This document shows positions 46,771 to 57,879 of a stretch of DNA of 64,000 nt, piece after piece. The number at the start of each line of letters is the position of its first letter. The stretch's first letter is position 1. The notes beneath the pieces are model-generated. The model did not search any database and was not told the origin of the DNA. It saw only the letters and a program-made list of their open reading frames with translations. The position numbers were made by a program, and so were the translations under genes. The DNA is from Terebella lapidaria (Eukaryota > Annelida > Polychaeta > Terebellida > Terebellidae). Location: assembly GCA_949152475.1 (NCBI GenBank), contig OX424563.1, positions 23,657,001-23,721,000 of the forward strand, read 5' to 3'.

Positions 46771-47370
46771 AGAAATGGTAATTACATAAATTTCAGAAAG
46801 TGTTTTGAATTAGAATACTAAGTATATTTTAAAGAGAAGCATTCAATCGTTTTTTCCATGAATCCATAAATTGTTTCTTTCTATCATATTTCAAGTTCAA
46901 AATCAAACAAATGCTAATTACATACCTTAAACGAGACCCACTGGTATCAGGGAATAAGTCTATATAAAATTGTTTGGGCGTTTTGTCCTGAAATGGGGTA
47001 TTTATAAGACAGAGAGGGATAGCTTGATTTGGGTCACCAGTCAAAGTCACGTGACCGGTAATTCTTTGGGAAAAAATACGTGCGTCATATTTTTTTTTTG
47101 GAAATTCCTTAGATACTCATTTAATATTTGCAACCATAAATTATACCATGGAACTTCATCATATCTATAGATTAATATGTACTTTGGTTTTTGGTTTGCT
47201 ATTTATTGAAGGTTAAATCTAGGTGGTTACCCCATGTTCACTGCAACATGACGGAACGTGCCGTTCACAAGATTTATTTGCGAATAACATTGGGCCTATA
47301 TTTGATGAAATGTGTGATAACGGGGCGGTCTATATCGATGGAAAGTACACTTTGCTGCATAAGTTAGGAA

Positions 47371-48077
47371 AATTGTCATGCCATGGTCATGCCATAACAC
47401 GTTTACTTCTCATTATCTCAGAGACATAGCCTGGACGTCTGAAGACGGCATGCACCTGGGACCGATCGTCCCTAGTCAGCACGTCATACCTGGTCGCTCA
47501 TCATCCAGTTGAGGAATTTTGGTTGCCTTATTCGCCCCACTGCGAGCTTTTTATTTTACTGTACATAGCCGTTCAAAAACGCTGCTAAAACAAAAAACAA
47601 AACAATGAAAAACACAAAAACATCAAGGATTTTTCGGACTATGCATCGTTTTAGTTGATCCGGATGGATTCCTAAGTTGTGTGGATATTAGTGCAAGAGG
47701 ATTGTGAACTGTATATACTCCTTTGGATATATTGTTCAGGTAAGATTATCAGATTCTCCTAATTTAAGTAACATTGTTACCTCGGACTTGAATTTATTTG
47801 ACACTTACACGCATGGCGCGAGGGAGTGTATTCTTACCATTGGATGGAAGACAGTTCAAGTATCGTGGAAGTGAAGAGAATTCATTACTGAAGATTTCTT
47901 CACAAGGTATCGTTACTTTCTTCACAAGGTGTGTGCCTTTTGGTTGCACTAATATATAGCAAAATAATGACCTCCATGATATTATCCGGGTAGATTTCCA
48001 GGGACGGGTTCAAATCCCACCTCCGATGTTTATTCTGAATTTGCCCGTGTAAATAATTATATTAACATAATATAAAG
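47371..48077. other. Spacer between duplicated segments
   Basis: No gene is recognised. A B-box-like word (ggttcaaatcc at 48007) lies near the right end without a matching A-box. A ~30-bp local duplication (ataattatattaacataat) precedes copy 2. Confidence 0.4.
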
Positions 48078-48191
48078 TAAATAATTATATTAACATAATC
48101 TAAAGCTTCAGAATGACATATATTTTATAGAGTAGCTGATCAGGATCCTGAAACTGAAGAAGACACTAGTGGGTCACCGTATCTATTCGCA

Positions 48192-48395
48192 TGGAAAACA
48201 CGATGCAAGATGTGAATATGGACAGAAAATGTGCAAAAATGCCTGGAAATAAGTCATTTTAGGTAAATGTCGGTTATTTTGATCGAATATGTCGAAGAAA
48301 GCAGTTCGGTGACCCCCTATTTTCTTTTCAGTATTAGGATGCTGATCAGTTACTCAATAAAATAGGTCACTTTGAAGAGGTCACTTTGAATGTCA
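48192..48395 (+). pseudogene. Broken remnant of the retroelement ORF (copy 2)
   Basis: Aligns with the first ~70 codons of 39026-39553 but carries in-frame stops (near 48261 and 48335), and the following ~600 bp are missing. Confidence 0.7.
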
Positions 48396-48889
48396 AGAAA
48401 TAACTTATTAAATTTTGATCCTTCGTTAACTCAATGTTTGGAGCGGACTACTCTAAGCGCGATCATAATAAATGTAAAATGTTTGATGTGTTTACACCAA
48501 AAAGCAAATGATGCATATTTTCCTCAAAATTTAATTTATTTCTCCAACAAAATAAAATATTCATTACATCCCGTATTTAGATCCAGAAGTAGATTCAGAA
48601 CAGGTAGCAATGACAAAGGAGATCAATAATAATTTCAAAGAATCGTGATCGGATTTAGGCTTGTAAATAACAGTTCTAACTTCTAGAATACCTATAATAA
48701 ATCTAATTAGTTGTATCAGGCCTATGGTTAAGAGAACATAATATCACAGAGAAACCCATCTAATAATACACTATGCTAAACCATGAACCGTCCCCTATAC
48801 AAATACATTTCCTCCTTATACCATATACAATCCCTACTGTGCACTATCTACTGCATCAGCACAGTTTTGACCACCAGATACCACCATTC

Positions 48890-48998
48890 TAAAGCACCAC
48901 GGCCTGAAAACAACGAACTGACAATCTGATATTCAACATGTTAACAACAGCTAGTTATCAGATTGTCAATTCGTTGTTTTCGGGCCGTGGGGCTATTC
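48890..48998. repeat. Palindrome marking the empty LINE site
   Basis: Arms of about 40 bp (ccacggcctgaaaacaacga and its inverse tcgttgttttcgggccgtgg) flank a ~30-bp loop. In copy 1 the right arm of the same palindrome is interrupted by the LINE. Confidence 0.75.
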
Positions 48999-49269
48999 TA
49001 AAGTAACAAACCACATATAAACATCATATGTACACAACCTACTGGCGCAAAGTACTTGGTAAGGTGTAGCATTTAGTCTGTGTTTCGCAGATCGAGACGC
49101 ATGCAAGTCACAAACGAAAGCCAACGTGGCGAAGAAATCAAGAGTTTTATATGTGAAGATATAGTCTCGAATCATTTTAATGTCATCCATATTCCGTTCA
49201 TCCACATACAATTTTAGAGTTTTGTTTTCCCTCTCTATCACCCACCCCAACTTACATCACCCATCCAAT

Positions 49270-51141
49270 CTAGCAGCTGATACAGTCGACTTTGCTAAGA
49301 GCAAGCATCGCCATAAAGGCGTCACTCGTGTCCTTCAGTTTCCAGCAGCGTCCCCGGTTGTAAAGCTCGAAGGTCATGGATCCGCCCCCGGGCTGGGTCA
49401 CGACAAGGTCTGCCCCGTTGTTGTGTTTCACCACCTGACCATGTGCCGAGAGCTCACCTAGGTGATGGCGTGAATAACTCAGTAATGAGCGATAGATGTG
49501 CACTTCTAGGTTAATGCCGTAGATTTTAACAAACTATAGTTTAATCGTTGAAACTGGCGTATGCTCACCAAGGATGCCGCCGGTGTTCAGCCCAAACGCT
49601 CCCACGTGGTCAATCCCGAAGTCAAGGTGCCCGCGCGACTTGATAACTGTGATCTTCACGGGGCCCGCTTCGACCACGGCGCCGTCCGCGTCGATCTCCA
49701 CGCGGAGCCCCGCCGCCCCCGGCCGCTCCTCAACCCGCGGGGCCCAGTCGTAGCGATCGCTGCCGATCGTGACCGAGTCAATGTCGAGTTGGACGTCTAG
49801 CTGCCGGACGTAGACGGCGAGTGTGCGCACGAACAGTACAACTTCGTCGGCGTTGCCGTGACGCGTCTGCAGCTGGGCGTTGACTTTCAAGTCTGGTTTG
49901 ATCGCGAAGTGTAGGTAAAGGGAATTGGTATAGAGACTATTCCTTATTATTGTATAAGCATGTACCTATTTCCCGAGTAGCACATATGGAAGCCAGCATA
50001 CTTATCGTCGTTACAACAAATGTTAAATGATAATCTCTAATTACCCAGTGATGGTTCAGAGATGAAGCTGAAAATATCATCCTCCTGGCCCGTGACGTCA
50101 TAACACACTGCCCTGGTGGAGCCTGGGACTTCCTGAGACACGTGGGGGTCACCTAAGGTCATACGTGATAATCTAATGTCAAATGACTCATCTCTGCTTA
50201 GGAAGGGATGGGACTTCGGTGTTTCATACTACATTTTGTAGTTTAGGTTTGCCAACACACGGCACCGCGAAAGCCTTCAGCGAAATGCTCCAGAAGTGGG
50301 ACAAGGCAACAGGCATTCATCTTTTAATCATATAGATTTGCACAAAACGAAATTGACTCGAAATTGTAACAACTATAGAATTACCTAAAGCGCCTTTGAA
50401 CGACATTATACGAATGTACTCGCAATACCAATCTTTGTATATTCCGGGTATATCTGATGTGTATAAAAGTACCTTTCACGAAGGCAGCTGCAGCCAGGAA
50501 GTCTTCCACGGTCAACGCCGCGTTTGTGTTATAATTGTCGAACCAATATTGGGCCTGTTCCTCGACGGTTTCTGGAATGGGGTCCGGGCGGGTGGCGAGG
50601 TAAAGTATGGCCCCCAGACAGCCGACTATCGGTTTGTCCAGATCCTCATAGGTCGCAGCCTCGTAGTGAATCCCAAAAATATCCACCAAAAGTGAGTACT
50701 TGACCAGCAACCAAGCGTATAGGTTCCATCTCTTGGTTTCTGAGAACTGTGGTCGCGATAGCTTTCATGGAAGATTGAAGGCTAAATTATATGATTTGAA
50801 CAACTACAAGTTGAATGTTTCTTGGACGACTAACTAACTGAAAATATTTTGTCCCTTATGAATAGACACATACTTAATTATAAATTTTGCATGTACCTGC
50901 CAAATTCCACCCGTACCAGGCCTGAAGTTCGGATCCAGGCCGCAGAAGGACATTACAATGGCGATACGCCCCAGAATGCCATGATCGTCTGGACACAGTC
51001 CCGAGTACATCACCTCGTCTATGGCGTCCATGACAACTTCAGTGCCGACCGCACCAGGATCTCGTGTGTGGTTTCCATGGCCGTCGGCCATTGCTATGGC
51101 GACGAGGGCAAGAAGGACAGCACTGTGTAGACCGTCTTCAT
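49270..51141 (-). pseudogene. Lysozyme-like/ITIH-C secreted protein gene, copy 2 (broken signal peptide)
   Basis: Five exons: 50897-51141, 50473-50746, 50045-50152, 49569-49892, 49270-49457. Exons 2-5 are fully open. Exon 2 gives LVDIFGIHYEAATYEDLDKP and EEQAQYWFDNYNTNAALT; exon 3 starts GDPHVSQEVPG; exon 4 gives VNAQLQTRHGNADEV; exon 5 ends HNNGADLVV...CISC. In exon 1 one T is missing within the signal peptide relative to copy 1, so the first ATG frame stops after 15 codons. An internal ATG (MADGHG) would restore the frame but without a signal peptide. An extra codon gives VMSFCGLDP where copy 1 has VMSCGLDP. The position where related lysozyme-like domains carry a Glu-Ser pair reads Met-Ser. 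Confidence 0.75.
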
Positions 51142-52114
51142 TTCCTCGCTGTTTTTTATTCTGACGTGCGAAAAAATGATGTCCTGGGGTTTCAGATTGA
51201 GACGAATTCAGGTTTTCTTTTGAATTGGATTCACAATCGGGGAAAACAAAACAATACTGTTAGTGTTACACACCAAAAACAAAGTTATGTAACATTAAAA
51301 GTGTTTTTCTTTGTTAAATTGACAGAACGCACATAATTATCAGTGGAGTGGTATTTATAAGTCCCCTAAATATACTCGAAATTAATAATAAAACATCATT
51401 TCACTGGAAATTGATAAATTTTGTTTGGGTTAGACATTCCGATTTTGCTTCAAGATGTCTCAAAATCTTGCAATACTTGTTTCAGAGAAATGGTAATTAC
51501 ATGAATTTAAGAAAGTGTTTTACATCAGAATTCTAAGTATATTTTGAAGAGAAGCATTCAATCGTATTTTCCATGAATCCATAAATTGTTTCTTTCTATC
51601 ATATTTCAAGTTAAAAATCAAACAAATGCTAATTACATACCTTAACCGAGACCCACTGGTATCAGGGAATAAGTCGTCGGAAATTTCGTATGATATCGCA
51701 AAATTATTTATGCGTTTTGTCCTGAAATGGGATATTTATAAGACAGGGAGGGATAGCTTGATTTGGGTCACCAGTCAAAGTCACGTGACCAGTAATTCTT
51801 GGGGGAAAAATACGTGCGTCATATTTTTTTTTTTTGGGGGGGGGGGGGAATTCCTTAAATACTCATTTAATATTTGCAACCATAAATTACACCATGGAAC
51901 TTCATCATATCTATAGTTCAATATGTACATTGGTTATTGGTTTGCTATTTATTGAAGGTTAAATCTAGGTGGTCACCCCATGTTCACTGCAACATGAGGG
52001 AACGTGCCGTTCCCAAGATTTATTTGCGAATAACATTGAGCCTATATTTGATGAAATTTGTGATAACGGGGCGGTCTATATCGATGGAAAGTACACTTTG
52101 CTGCATAAGTTAGG

Positions 52115-54095
52115 AGAACGATTTAATGTTGCTAAAAAAAATTCTTGATGTTTGACTTCCTATAAATTTGCTCAATATTTGGAATCGTGAGTGAGTTACA
52201 CTACTTCATACTGCAGTATATTTTATAGTCCAACTAAAGTCAGGATACTTATTTTTGACAGATATTAGAATGAATCTCATTGATTATATCATAAATAGTT
52301 ATGAAAATATCAAAAATCATTAACTCTAAAATATCGTATCAAACATGTACGATGGTAGGATATACTTTTTATTGCATGTATACGTCGGTGATCAAATACC
52401 ATAATTGGTTGACAAGGTAACTATTCTCGAGATATGTCCCATAGCGACCGTGGTTGCTAGGGGCCCAACGCCAGGAATATTGAATGAGGTATAAAAAAAC
52501 TGGTGAAATGTGGACAAGAGCCTTTTCTGAAATCCATTCGATAATTTTAAATATCATTTTATATACCGGTCCGAAGTTAAACCCCATAGCAACCACGTTG
52601 CTATGGGCCGTATGTTAAGTATGGTTGGCATGGTGATCAGACACATCATGGGTGTGGTAAATTTTCTATTGTCATGTTTTTTATTCGTATTATTTAGCGA
52701 TGCTATGCACGAATCATTCAGAAAAAAGACGCTCGAAAGTCGCTAATTAAAGCATCTTACTCGTGTGACGTCATAAATACTCATTATAATGGCGAATTAG
52801 CATCCTAATTCAAGTACAAATATTTTTAAAACTTGACAAAAAATTGGTAATATCTCGAGAATGGTTAAAAATGTATAGGTTCCAAAAAGCCAATAAATTT
52901 GCTTTTACATTTTCTATGGCACAAAAATGATAATTTGAAATTAATTTTGAGTTGAAAAATAGAAGAGAACACGTTTCTTATAGATGTTCACAAGCTTCAA
53001 AATCTTTCCACAAAAATATCTAAGTATCGTTGTGTTTAAAAGTGGTGATTTATTAGTGACGAGTAGCAACTCCAAATAATTATCGATCTCATCTGTATTT
53101 AGTATTGGCCTATTGGTATTTCGTAGAATCGCGCTCTTAAATAATTCCGAGGTCACAAAAACATCATAACAAATACGATTTAGTGATATAATCGACCAAG
53201 TTTTCATAGAAAACATTTGGGTAGATTGAAAACTTTTTTTCAGTTTTAAAGGTAGATTTTTTTTTAGTTTTGAAGGTAGAAATCCAAAACTTGTTTTGAA
53301 ATGGCGGCTTATTCCGTGCGTCGCCACATACGGCATGTGTATACAGAAGGTGTACCAATGAATCTTGTTTCATAGTTACATGAACTGGTCTTTAGACTCA
53401 TTGAAAATATCAGTATACATAAATGAAGTAATAACTATACGTGTAATGTAATGAATATTCAACCAACACTTCAGGCTGATAGTAGGGTTGTGCTATATGG
53501 TGGGGTTGTTCAACAAAACATAAGGGTTTCTCAAACAAAACGAAAACTCTGCAAACACTGCATTAAAAGTTGACATTCTAACAACCGTAAACGAGCCTGG
53601 ATCATATTTTGTCACCTATTGTTTGTCAAACAATATTATATTGCTATGAAATTACAGGCTCCTACACCATGTACACACTTGCAACAAAGTTGGAAACACG
53701 CTCAATAATAACAGAAATCTTTAATGATCTCACATGTGATGGCACAGTGAGCACTATATTACAAATAAGAACAAATTAATTTCTGACTGCCTGATATTAG
53801 AACTACCATCTAGACTTCGTGTTTGCTATTAGAATTTGAGCGTGTGTGAATCATCAATATTCATTTATAAATGTGAAAATCGGGTTAACCCGACTGAGAA
53901 TCGAACCACTTCAATATACAGTAGTTCTTTAGAAGGTTACAGTTGTGTCACGAAAGTACTGCAATACTTAGTTCGATAGCAGTTAGATAGTAGATATTAA
54001 TCATTGCCAGCTCCAATATTATTTATTTGCACTAGTTTAATGAATCATGTCAATGCTAGAGAAGATATACATTCAGGTCGTATTAGGTGCATTAA
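52115..54095. other. Intergenic sequence with dispersed short repeats
   Basis: No gene is recognised. A 34-bp run starting tccaactaaagt at about 52229 recurs near 58160. A perfect hairpin cccatagcaac-cac-gttgctatggg lies at 52583-52607. A tRNA-like B-box on minus at about 53898 has no partner A-box. Confidence 0.45.
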
Positions 54096-54537
54096 AGCTA
54101 TAATCACCTCAGGAATTGACAAAATGTGTATTTATTCAGCAGTAGACTTGTTCTGTCTATAGAATGAGAAATCGTACAAATTTGGGTCTGAAAATGTGTA
54201 TTACATGCCTAAATTGAGTTGCCAAATCAAGATTCAAACTCGGGCCAGTCAATCTCACATAAATTTTTTCCTCACAGCGGCCCGCCTTGCGGGCGAGTTC
54301 TACACACAGTCTTATGACGTCACTGGTATTCGTCTAAATACTGTGGCAACCGGCAATGTAGGCAGGCCGATCATTCTCTATCCTCTGTTTTCATGCACGA
54401 TTAACGGCAATTTTCTAAGTATCTGTTGTCGAACGGTGCATATTTCCTATATATTCCCGATTATCTCGAGATGTAATTTCAAGTTTGCGTGACAAACAAG
54501 ATTGTAAAATTTGGCTGATTTTAAAATTGATTCCAAC
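54096..54537. mobile_element. TTAA-flanked 442-bp repeat, copy Y
   Basis: Same length and collinear with 43750-44191 (agctataatcac at the left; aaatttggctgattttaaaa near the right), between TTAA at 54092-54095 and 54538-54541. It has no coding capacity. Confidence 0.65.
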
Positions 54538-54735
54538 TTAAAAAACGATAACATGGATACATGCGGTTAGCTAGTATTTCCTTCTTTTGAAGTAATATCA
54601 TTTTGATGTTGACAAGATTTGACAAGATTGTAAAATTTGGCTGATTTTAAAATTGATTCCAACTTAAAAAACGATAACATGGATACATGCGGTTAGCTAG
54701 TATTTCCTTCTTTTGAAGTAATATCATTTTGATGA
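54501..54735 (+). repeat. Recent tandem duplication, 126-bp period
   Basis: The run from attgtaaaatttggctg to gaagtaatatcattttgatg occurs twice with no difference that I can see. The second copy starts at 54627. The duplication includes the last ~37 bp of the TTAA-flanked repeat, so it postdates that insertion. Confidence 0.85.
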
Positions 54736-55437
54736 ATAAGTCATGTTACATATTTTGAAAGTAATAACAGGAACAAACGACAGATCACAAAACTATCCAA
54801 CTGCACATTGATCGGTAAAGTAAAGTATTCATATTTATGAAAAGTAGCCCATGCTTTTCCATATCACTGAACACAATATTGAGTTTTCCATGATTATCAT
54901 GCTACTCATTGAATAAACAGGACAAATTAAAACAACAAAGCTGTATTATATGTAGTATATTTTGTTATTGATTTATTACACAGTCAGATGTCTGGTTAGT
55001 CAAGTATATAGCATAAAAGCAAAACAACACTTATATTGTAGCTTATCACATTGTATACATTTTATACCCAATGCTTGACCTTTCAACAATCAATACCATA
55101 AGACTACATACGAGCTAGTGTGTAAAATATATGATATTGGGAGAGAGGCAGTGTATAATATATTAATGTTCCCTTGGCATCATATACAGCGCAGGCATAG
55201 GTACTGGACTTCGCTTTTGAATACGATAATATTCCGAAAAATAATGCAAGCTGACTAAAGCTTCTTCAGCGTACATTGTAAGCAGAGGTTGGTCATTTTA
55301 TAAACTGTTCAATACATAGAGGGCATGCCATCATTATTGTCACTTTCTCCAATGAGTGGAAGTATTGGAAGAAAATTGGAAGAAACTGGAAGACTGAAAG
55401 GCCACATCGTCATCCACAAACTTCAATGAAACACCTG
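54736..55437. other. Region downstream of the GPCR gene
   Basis: AT-rich, with no recognised gene. It probably includes the GPCR 3' UTR; several tttatt words give AATAAA on the minus strand. Confidence 0.4.
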
Positions 55438-56556
55438 TTACTGGTGATCAGGTGGCTTTGGCCGAGTAGGCCGGCGCTGAGAAGGACTGCGTCGGAAGCT
55501 CCCAAGTGTGGACAGTATGACCACAATACTCCCCATAGATCTCGGCCGCTGGGCTCCTTCTGTATACTGTGGGCAGACCACTCTGAAAAATGTCGATCGA
55601 AACCGCTGCCCGAAGAAGTAGTAGACAATAAAGTTGGTGCTCGAGTTGATAACCATTCCCAGGTTACCCACTATTACCAATATGTTATGTGTCTCTTGTT
55701 TTGAAGATGTCACTTCGTGGTAGTGGAGGGTAGCATGTATCCTGTCAGTTAAAGAGGGTATGGCACATAGTATGAACGTAGTCACCATGGCTAATATCAT
55801 CAAAGTATTCCGTTTGCTGCTTGGACGATTCCGGCCAATATGATGGTTTTGATTTGACATATAAATGGCTTGCAATAGTCGTATGTTGAAAAATATCAGA
55901 CTGAAAATCGGTATACAAATGTTGATGACAATGTACAATGTGGAGCTGTATGTCACAAAGTAGATCTTGTCAGCCCAGAGATTTGTGCCTTTGAGCTTGA
56001 GGGTAGCATTATACGTCGAGTTATCGGAGAATTCCTTCTCCACTTTGAATTCAAAGTACCTGGGAATGCAGTATAGGCAGGAAAATATCCAGATACACGC
56101 GATGGTAGTTCTCGCCCTCGAAGCAGAACTATGTCTTAAAGCGTACAGCGGCCAACAAATCGCTACGTATTTATCCGCTGTCACGGCACAAATCATCCAT
56201 ATCGCTGCCATTTGTGTGGCTGAACTTAGAGGGAGCACAGCGTGGAACAAGTAGGGGAAGTATCCGACAATTATCCAGTCCTTCCGAAAGATGATTGTCC
56301 ACAGAGTGACAGCAGTAGAGTACATGAGGAGATTAGCAGTGTCCGCCACAGCTAGACCACGGTGTAGAATCCTGGCTGTTTTCTTCATGCTGAGATCGTA
56401 ACAAAGAACCACAAACGAGAGAACATTACCGACTGTTCCAAAGAGGACCAGGATGGGTACAATTCCCACATTGACAGCCATTTCTAAAACCTCCATGGTA
56501 TCTGAAACTTCACTCCCGTTCTTTTGTGAAATGTTTGCCATGATCCTGTGTTCCAC
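55438..56556 (-). CDS. Rhodopsin-class GPCR, single exon, probably peptide receptor
   Basis: 372 residues, intronless, no frame breaks. Seven hydrophobic segments are visible. TM1 has GNVLSFVVL. TM2 has LAVADTANLL with the class A Asp. TM3 ends TADKYVAICWP, where DKY replaces DRY. TM4 has CIWIFSCLYCIP; TM5 has the conserved Pro in NICIPIFSLIFF; TM6 has FILCAIPS. TM7 has NSSTNFIVYYFFGQRFR, where NPxxY is replaced. N-glycosylation sequons (NISQ, NGSE) lie in the N-terminus and NST in the second outer loop. The pattern fits the broad FMRFamide-receptor-like invertebrate group, but the ligand cannot be assigned. An internal ATG two codons after MEHRI is an alternative start. Confidence 0.85.
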   Translation of the reverse strand: MEHRIMANISQKNGSEVSDTMEVLEMAVNVGIVPILVLFGTVGNVLSFVVLCYDLSMKKTARILHRGLAVADTANLLMYSTAVTLWTIIFRKDWIIVGYFPYLFHAVLPLSSATQMAAIWMICAVTADKYVAICWPLYALRHSSASRARTTIACIWIFSCLYCIPRYFEFKVEKEFSDNSTYNATLKLKGTNLWADKIYFVTYSSTLYIVINICIPIFSLIFFNIRLLQAIYMSNQNHHIGRNRPSSKRNTLMILAMVTTFILCAIPSLTDRIHATLHYHEVTSSKQETHNILVIVGNLGMVINSSTNFIVYYFFGQRFRSTFFRVVCPQYTEGAQRPRSMGSIVVILSTLGSFRRSPSQRRPTRPKPPDHQ

Positions 56557-56585
56557 TCAAAATGAAAAATGTAGTGAGCTATTTA

Positions 56586-57140
56586 TGGCGCCCCGTTCGT
56601 GCCACAAAAAAGAGAATTTATTTTTTTTCTAACTCATACGTATGAGATAGTATCTCATACGTATGAGTTACTAAGTCATACCTATGAAATAAAAAGTCAT
56701 ATATATGAGATAAAAAGTCATACGTTTGAGATACTAAGTCATACGTATGAGATAATAAGTCATACGTATGAGATAATAAGCCATACGTATGAGATAGTAT
56801 CTCATACATATGAGTATGTCATAGTATCTCCTACGTATGAGTTAGTATCTCCTACGTATGACATAGTATCTCCTACGTATGACATAGTATCTCCTACGTA
56901 TGACATAGTATCTCCTACGTATGACTTAGTATTTCATACGCATGAGTTAGTATCTCCTACGTATGACATAGTATCTCCTACGTATGATTTAGTATTTCAT
57001 ACGTATGTGTTAGTATCCCCTCGTATGACTTGTTATCTCATACGTATGTGTTAGTATCTCCTACGTATGACTTTTTATTTCATACGTATGAGATAAATAA
57101 AAAAATAACTTCCCTTTTTGGTGGCACGAACGGGGCGCCA
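56586..57140. mobile_element. TIR-bounded palindromic minisatellite element
   Basis: Both ends are the 20-bp inverted repeat TGGCGCCCCGTTCGTGCCAC, followed by (a/c)AAAAAG, with TA on both outer sides (56584-56585 and 57141-57142). The interior is almost entirely 17-21 bp units built on the palindrome TCATACGTATGA. The left half uses tctCATACGTATGAgat variants and the right half tctcCTACGTATGAcat variants. The left edge lies 30 bp upstream of the GPCR start codon. Open frames across it are by-products of the repeat. Confidence 0.85.
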
Positions 57141-57142
57141 TA

Positions 57143-57879
57143 GCTATTAGACCGGGACGGGTTTTTTTTTTCATGTGAGAAGTATGTGTTGTGTTATGAT
57201 AGTTGCCGGAGTCCATCTACATTTAGTAGCAAGACGAGGACGATGCCCAGTGAAAGGTGTCCAGTTATAATTTCACTCCTTTCACAGATACGTTATATAT
57301 ACCAGCAGCAGCGAACGTTGGAAAATGTCATGAATCGTTTCATCATAATGTAAATACATGACCCAGACTTGTTGTCTATTACTTGTGTTAAAAAAATCAT
57401 CTTTCTGCTGATTGGTGCAATTTGCTTGTGATTGTTTTGACGTTCGAATGACGAAGTGAGTCGTGACGCAAAATAGTCGAATGATTAGACTGCGACACAG
57501 AAACTGAAATTATGTGGGCATCAATCTAATTGGTGAATATATTACTCGAAGGAAATGGAAATTTTGTGATATATGACTTAGAAGTCCGATATGAGCCAGA
57601 TGTCACGTGGTAGATGCACCTATCGATCACTTTCCATCAACACCACAAGATTTCGATTATGCCAGTTGTGTGTATATAATGAAAATGATATACAAATACC
57701 CAACAACTAATTTAAACAATACCGGTATATTTCTAAACAAACCCCGTGAAATAGGTATATGACAAGTACATGTACATGAGCAACCTATCACAAGCCAGTA
57801 GTATACTAAGTTGATGTAAAAAAAAGATGTGTAGATCATGCAAAAATTGTCCTGAAGTACATTTGTGTATTGTAATCAC
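57143..57879. other. Intergenic sequence without recognised features
   Basis: No coding segment is recognised between the minisatellite element and a retroelement tail. Confidence 0.4.

Larger units (their letters stand above)
38914..47370 (+). repeat. Segmental duplication, copy 1
   Basis: Directly repeated at 48078-52114 with high identity. The shared run starts near taacataatctaaagcttcag and ends near ctttgctgcataagttagga. Copy 1 holds four things absent from copy 2: a 3.3-kb LINE, a 442-bp TTAA-flanked repeat, a ~112-bp retroelement tail, and about 600 bp of retroelement ORF that copy 2 has probably lost. Without these both copies are about 4 kb. Confidence 0.85.
48078..52114 (+). repeat. 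Segmental duplication, copy 2
   Basis: About 4.0 kb, collinear with 38914-47370 once the copy 1 insertions are removed. It preserves the pre-insertion sites of the LINE, the TTAA repeat and the short retroelement tail. It has lost about 600 bp of the retroelement ORF near 48392. The right part holds a T/G homopolymer tract (about 51825-51850). Confidence 0.85.

Noticed and set aside
48007..48017. tRNA B-box-like word ggttcaaatcc
   Set aside because: No A-box at suitable distance and no foldable cloverleaf; at most a SINE scrap.
53898..53907. tRNA B-box-like word on the minus strand
   Set aside because: No matching A-box or acceptor stem upstream.
56599..57054. 151-codon frame of repeated SHTYE and SPTYD units
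   Set aside because: Translation of the palindromic minisatellite inside a TIR element. The opposite strand is equally open.
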